Positions 61,078 to 64,000 of a stretch of DNA of 64,000 bases are shown one piece after another. The notes beneath the pieces are model-generated. The model worked only from the letters and a program-made list of their open reading frames with translations. It searched no databases and was not told where the DNA came from. Numbering within the stretch: position 1 is the stretch's first letter; the number at the start of each line of letters is the position of its first letter. The stretch comes from UBA4416 sp943362175 (GTDB taxonomy: Bacteria > Bacteroidota > Bacteroidia > B-17B0 > Aurantibacillaceae): NCBI GenBank assembly GCA_943362175.1, contig CALRIU020000002.1:1-64000 (forward strand), read 5' to 3'. A program made the position numbers and the translations under genes.

Positions 61078-63423
61078 ATGACCAATAAAAACAATAATAT
61101 CGAGCACATGAATGTAGAAAACATCAAATCGGAATTACAGCAGGTCCTGGATAGCGACGTAGCGCTACGCAAGGAATACAATGTAATTAAACGGTCCTTA
61201 AGCGATTATCGCAATCAGCTCATCGAGCGCGACGAAGACTGTAAGCGTTTGCAGGTTTCGATTGACGTGTTGAATACGAAGCTCATGGTGATGGAGCGCG
61301 ACAACAGTAACCTGAAGAGCGAAGTGAGCTCTTTCAAGGAATTGCGCAATACCATCCGCGAACAGCTCCAGGAAAAACAGAATGAGATCGACGCGTTGCT
61401 CCTCAAAACGGATGAGCTCAATGCACAACTGGCATCTATCTCTTCCGACTATGAGCTGAAGATGAGCGAGCTGCAATTGGCTTCCCAGTCCGATATTTCT
61501 GCCTTAAGGGAACACTACGAATCCCAGCTTCATGAATTAAAGACAAGCTCTTCTTACCAGCAAAGCGGCCTGCGCTCCGAGCTGGAACATAAGATCAGCG
61601 AGCTCAGCCAACACCACGAAGCATCGCATGCGGAAACGGTATCCTCCTACGAGAACAAGATCAGTGATTTAACAGCCTCCTATCAGCAACAGCTCGAACG
61701 CCTGAAACAAGAGGCCGAAAGCCGCGTGTCTTCCTTATCAACTACCAGTGAGGAGTCGATTTCTGCGATCACCAATGAATATGAATTAAAGATTAGCGGA
61801 CTAACGTATCAATGGAATGCTGAGAAATCGGAATTACTGGCTTCTCATGAAAGCGAGGTAAATGCTCTATCCGCAAGCTTTGCCGGCGAAAAGGAAACAC
61901 TGATTGCCGGCTATGAAGCGCAAATCAACGATCTCAACACTCAGCTTGCCAGCAAACAGGAAGAATACGAAACGAACCTGAATGCCACAATCGAATCGGT
62001 GACGAGCTCTTTCCTCGAGAAAGAGAACGAGCTTAAAACGTCTTTTGAAAACAAGCTCTCAGCCATTCAGAACGAATCGGTGAGCCTCACCAACCAGCTG
62101 ATTGCCGAATACGACGAGAAGCTTTCCAACACGGTGATCCACTCTACGTCGCAGAACTCGAAATTATCGGACGACCTGCACGCTTTATCTGCAGAGCATG
62201 AAGCCCTGAAATCCAGCATCGGTGAGATGGGTAATACCATCCGTTCTCAAAGCACACAGATCGAGGAGCTGAACTCGAAACTCAGCGAAAAAACGGCTGA
62301 GCTTTCTGCCCAAACCGAAAGCTACCAGTCTCTATCCTCTGAATTTGAGCGTTATAAAACTAACCAGCTGTCAAGCCTGGATGAACAGATCATTCTCCTG
62401 AACTCCAAAATATCGGAGCTGGAATCGGGCATCCTGGCTAAAGAAGGCGTTATTTCCAGTTTGAATACCGCTCTTAACTTACAAAGTACGGAATACAACT
62501 CCTTAACGGAAGCACATGCTTCTTTACAGGAAGAGTTCAATGGATTACGCTCAGCGTTCGAGGCGGAGAAATCCAATTTCGACCAGTTGATTCATGACTT
62601 ATCGGGCAGCCATGCCAAAACACTCGAAACAAAAGAGGTGGAATTTTCCAAGCTGCTGGCAGAAAATACATCCCTGATCTCCGAGATCGATGGCATTGCC
62701 GACAAGCTGGAAGTTACCGAACAAGAGCTGGCATTAGTTAACACAGAATTAACCGAGCTGAAAGCGGTATCGGAAGGCCGGGTGGAAGATCTGAAAGACA
62801 CCCTGAATGCCAAGAATTTCGAGATCACTGCCCTTACCGCCAATAATACAGCCTTGCAGGCAGAGCTTGACCTTGTGAAAGCAGAGGTTGAACATCTACG
62901 CGGCGACCTGAGCTCTTCCCTGAATTCGGGTGAGGAGCTGCAACAGCTCCGCCAGGAGTTTAACGACCTCATGACCCAAAAGGAAAGCCTGGAACAGCAG
63001 CTGAGCGTGATCGGGGAAACGGTGGCCTCGCTCAACCATGAGATTTCGAACCTCAATACTTCCCTTTCTTCTTACGAAGAGGAAATTGCAGGCTTAAGAT
63101 CCCAGGCTAAGGCGGAGGAGCAGGAAGCCTTCATCGACCGACTGTTCAAGCAAATAGACCTGCTCAGTGATGAGCGCCTGAACCTGTTGAACGAAAAAGA
63201 GGAAATGGCGAACCAATTGTTAAAAATGACGGAAACAGTCGGGAATATTTCCCAATATGTTGATAATCAAAATATTGACACAAAAGAATTGGATAATCAC
63301 CGGAGAAATGTTATCTTAGCCAATAGTTCAGGTAATCCCGGTTCGGAAAAAGCCGGAATGAAAAAACAGATTAATGAGTTGGTGCGTGAAATTGATAAAT
63401 GTATAGCTCTGTTGAGTGCTTAA
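61078..63423 (+). CDS. Large coiled-coil protein upstream of zapA
   Basis: 781 residues, almost wholly heptad coiled coil, with a serine-rich middle (many SSLS and ELK repeats) and no signal peptide or membrane segment. The C-terminal ~30 residues (KKQINELVREIDKCIALL) are the part shared with the short ZapB-like proteins that normally precede zapA in Bacteroidota; there the protein is about 100 residues. ATG 61078 is the first in frame; 61108 is possible. zapA starts 20 bp after the stop, so the two are co-transcribed. A division or nucleoid role is inferred from the partner; the long coil could set a spacing. Confidence 0.85.
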   Translation: MTNKNNNIEHMNVENIKSELQQVLDSDVALRKEYNVIKRSLSDYRNQLIERDEDCKRLQVSIDVLNTKLMVMERDNSNLKSEVSSFKELRNTIREQLQEKQNEIDALLLKTDELNAQLASISSDYELKMSELQLASQSDISALREHYESQLHELKTSSSYQQSGLRSELEHKISELSQHHEASHAETVSSYENKISDLTASYQQQLERLKQEAESRVSSLSTTSEESISAITNEYELKISGLTYQWNAEKSELLASHESEVNALSASFAGEKETLIAGYEAQINDLNTQLASKQEEYETNLNATIESVTSSFLEKENELKTSFENKLSAIQNESVSLTNQLIAEYDEKLSNTVIHSTSQNSKLSDDLHALSAEHEALKSSIGEMGNTIRSQSTQIEELNSKLSEKTAELSAQTESYQSLSSEFERYKTNQLSSLDEQIILLNSKISELESGILAKEGVISSLNTALNLQSTEYNSLTEAHASLQEEFNGLRSAFEAEKSNFDQLIHDLSGSHAKTLETKEVEFSKLLAENTSLISEIDGIADKLEVTEQELALVNTELTELKAVSEGRVEDLKDTLNAKNFEITALTANNTALQAELDLVKAEVEHLRGDLSSSLNSGEELQQLRQEFNDLMTQKESLEQQLSVIGETVASLNHEISNLNTSLSSYEEEIAGLRSQAKAEEQEAFIDRLFKQIDLLSDERLNLLNEKEEMANQLLKMTETVGNISQYVDNQNIDTKELDNHRRNVILANSSGNPGSEKAGMKKQINELVREIDKCIALLSA

Positions 63424-63443
63424 ATGAAAATTAGCTTTGTTTA

Positions 63444-63752
63444 ATGAGCGACGTAAGTGTTAAAGTTGAAATTGCCGGCGGACTTTATCCGCTGAAAGTT
63501 AAAAGTGAAGATGAACGTAGCGTTAAACAGGCAGTAGAACTTATAAATCGTAAAATTTCGGAGTTTGAAAGAACTTACGGAGTAAAAGATAAAAAAGATA
63601 TTTTAGCGATGGTAGCCCTGCAACTGGTATCTGAGTTGCAAAAGGAAAAACAAACCGCTGAAAAAGAGCTAAGCACTCTGAGACATGTGTTGGCCGATGT
63701 AGAGCAAATGCTTGTAAAACATCAGTCGGACATTAAGGAAACAGAAGAGTAA
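63444..63752 (+). CDS. zapA: Cell division protein ZapA
   Basis: 102 residues, the usual length. N-terminal domain VSVKVEIAGGLYPLKV, then SVKQAVELINRKISEFERTYG, the KDILAMVALQLVSEL helix, and a C-terminal coiled coil. ZapA binds FtsZ polymers and promotes their bundling at the division site, as a dimer or tetramer. It follows the large coiled-coil gene by 20 bp, and a strong terminator follows 38 bp after the stop. The next gene is rny, a usual neighbour. Confidence 0.93.
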   Translation: MSDVSVKVEIAGGLYPLKVKSEDERSVKQAVELINRKISEFERTYGVKDKKDILAMVALQLVSELQKEKQTAEKELSTLRHVLADVEQMLVKHQSDIKETEE

Positions 63753-63790
63753 TATATTCAAGTCTTTAATTAAATTAAGACCCCTATTAA

Positions 63791-63834
63791 CGCACAGGCA
63801 GTTTGACCTTTCAAACCGTTTGTGCGTTTTTTAT
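63791..63834 (+). terminator. Rho-independent terminator after zapA
   Basis: AACGCACA at 63791-63798 pairs with TGTGCGTT, with an inner GTTTGA/TCAAAC stem; a TTTT run follows to 63834. It closes the coiled-coil-zapA operon. Confidence 0.9.
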
Positions 63835-63911
63835 TGATCGCTGCCCGGATAGCCGCCCCGGACAAAGGTCATAACAGAAAATATAAACCATGCGCGGCAA
63901 AACATAATTAT

Positions 63912-64000
63912 ATGACTATTTTATCTATTATATTCATTGTAGTGGCCCTGATTGGCGGCGTTATTGCCGGTTTTGTCATGGCCAATTCGAGGCTTAACAA
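63912..64000 (+). CDS. rny: Ribonuclease Y (5' end only)
   Basis: Thirty residues are visible before the window ends. ATG at 63912 begins an N-terminal membrane helix (ILSIIFIVVALIGGVIAGFV) followed by MANSRLN, which matches the N-terminus of membrane-anchored RNase Y. RNase Y is a membrane-bound endoribonuclease that starts mRNA decay. The position downstream of zapA, usual in Bacteroidota, supports the call. The 77 bp between the zapA terminator and this ATG include a GC-rich GCCCGGATAGCCGCCCC segment that could fold in the leader. Confidence 0.75.
   Translation, partial: MTILSIIFIVVALIGGVIAGFVMANSRLN

Noticed and set aside
63835..63911. A possible 6S-like or leader RNA between zapA and rny
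   Set aside because: The gap is only 77 bp after the terminator; a GC-rich segment may fold, but I cannot match it to a known RNA family.

Overview
The window comes from a Bacteroidota chromosome, probably near Chitinophagia or Sphingobacteriia; I cannot name the species. The signs are two giant secreted proteins with gliding-motility type (T9SS type B) C-terminal sorting domains, each followed by a PorP/SprF gene, OmpA proteins with TPR/WD40-like or thrombospondin type 3 repeats, LytTR and CHASE3/PAS sensory genes, TAnnTTTG promoter boxes and few Shine-Dalgarno sequences. No rRNA, tRNA, CRISPR array or insertion sequence was seen.

Layout. 1-3854 (minus) holds a T9SS-B Ig-repeat protein followed by a PorP/SprF gene that is cut by the window edge. 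4606-11371 (plus) is a tight five-gene operon with a MoxR AAA+ ATPase, a vWA plus beta-propeller protein, a TPR protein and two proteins of unassigned domain type. It fits the MoxR-vWA-beta-propeller 'ternary' systems predicted to act in biological conflict and is the most unusual functional unit here. 11372-14734 holds intergenic repeats, a TonB-C-like protein, a small orphan ORF, an Mrr endonuclease, an unknown protein and a receiver-less LytTR regulator. 15320-19056 is a LytTR response regulator and a propeller-sensor kinase. Between that kinase and the lone LytTR gene lie two copies of a 38-bp repeat that look like LytTR operators. 19238-25366 (minus) carries a GNAT-amidohydrolase fusion, a Crp/Fnr regulator with an SRPBCC gene behind a perfect FNR-type box, a serine hydrolase and a DUF3050 protein.

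25447-34708 is the second surface-protein unit: a 2108-residue T9SS-B protein, PorP/SprF, then a PorE-like OmpA protein. 35072-45648 is a seven-gene minus-strand signalling operon (two hybrid kinases, two receivers, CheR, CheB, a six-PAS kinase) with no chemoreceptor, CheA or CheW. 45951-47432 is an OmpA/TSP3 porin followed by a strong terminator.

47661-54586 includes a UbiA-like membrane protein, an aldehyde dehydrogenase/DUF779/AraC module, an alpha/beta hydrolase, an RmlD-like reductase and an AT-rich orphan. 54621-60899 carries an LRR protein, ribF, a cluster of intergenic repeats, a MORN-vWA protein, pheS, a TPR protein and an M23 peptidase. The window ends with a 781-residue coiled-coil protein directly upstream of zapA, a terminator and the start of rny.

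Most genes are complete and ordinary for the phylum. The regulatory sites, repeat families and domain calls come from reading the sequence and have not been tested by database search.
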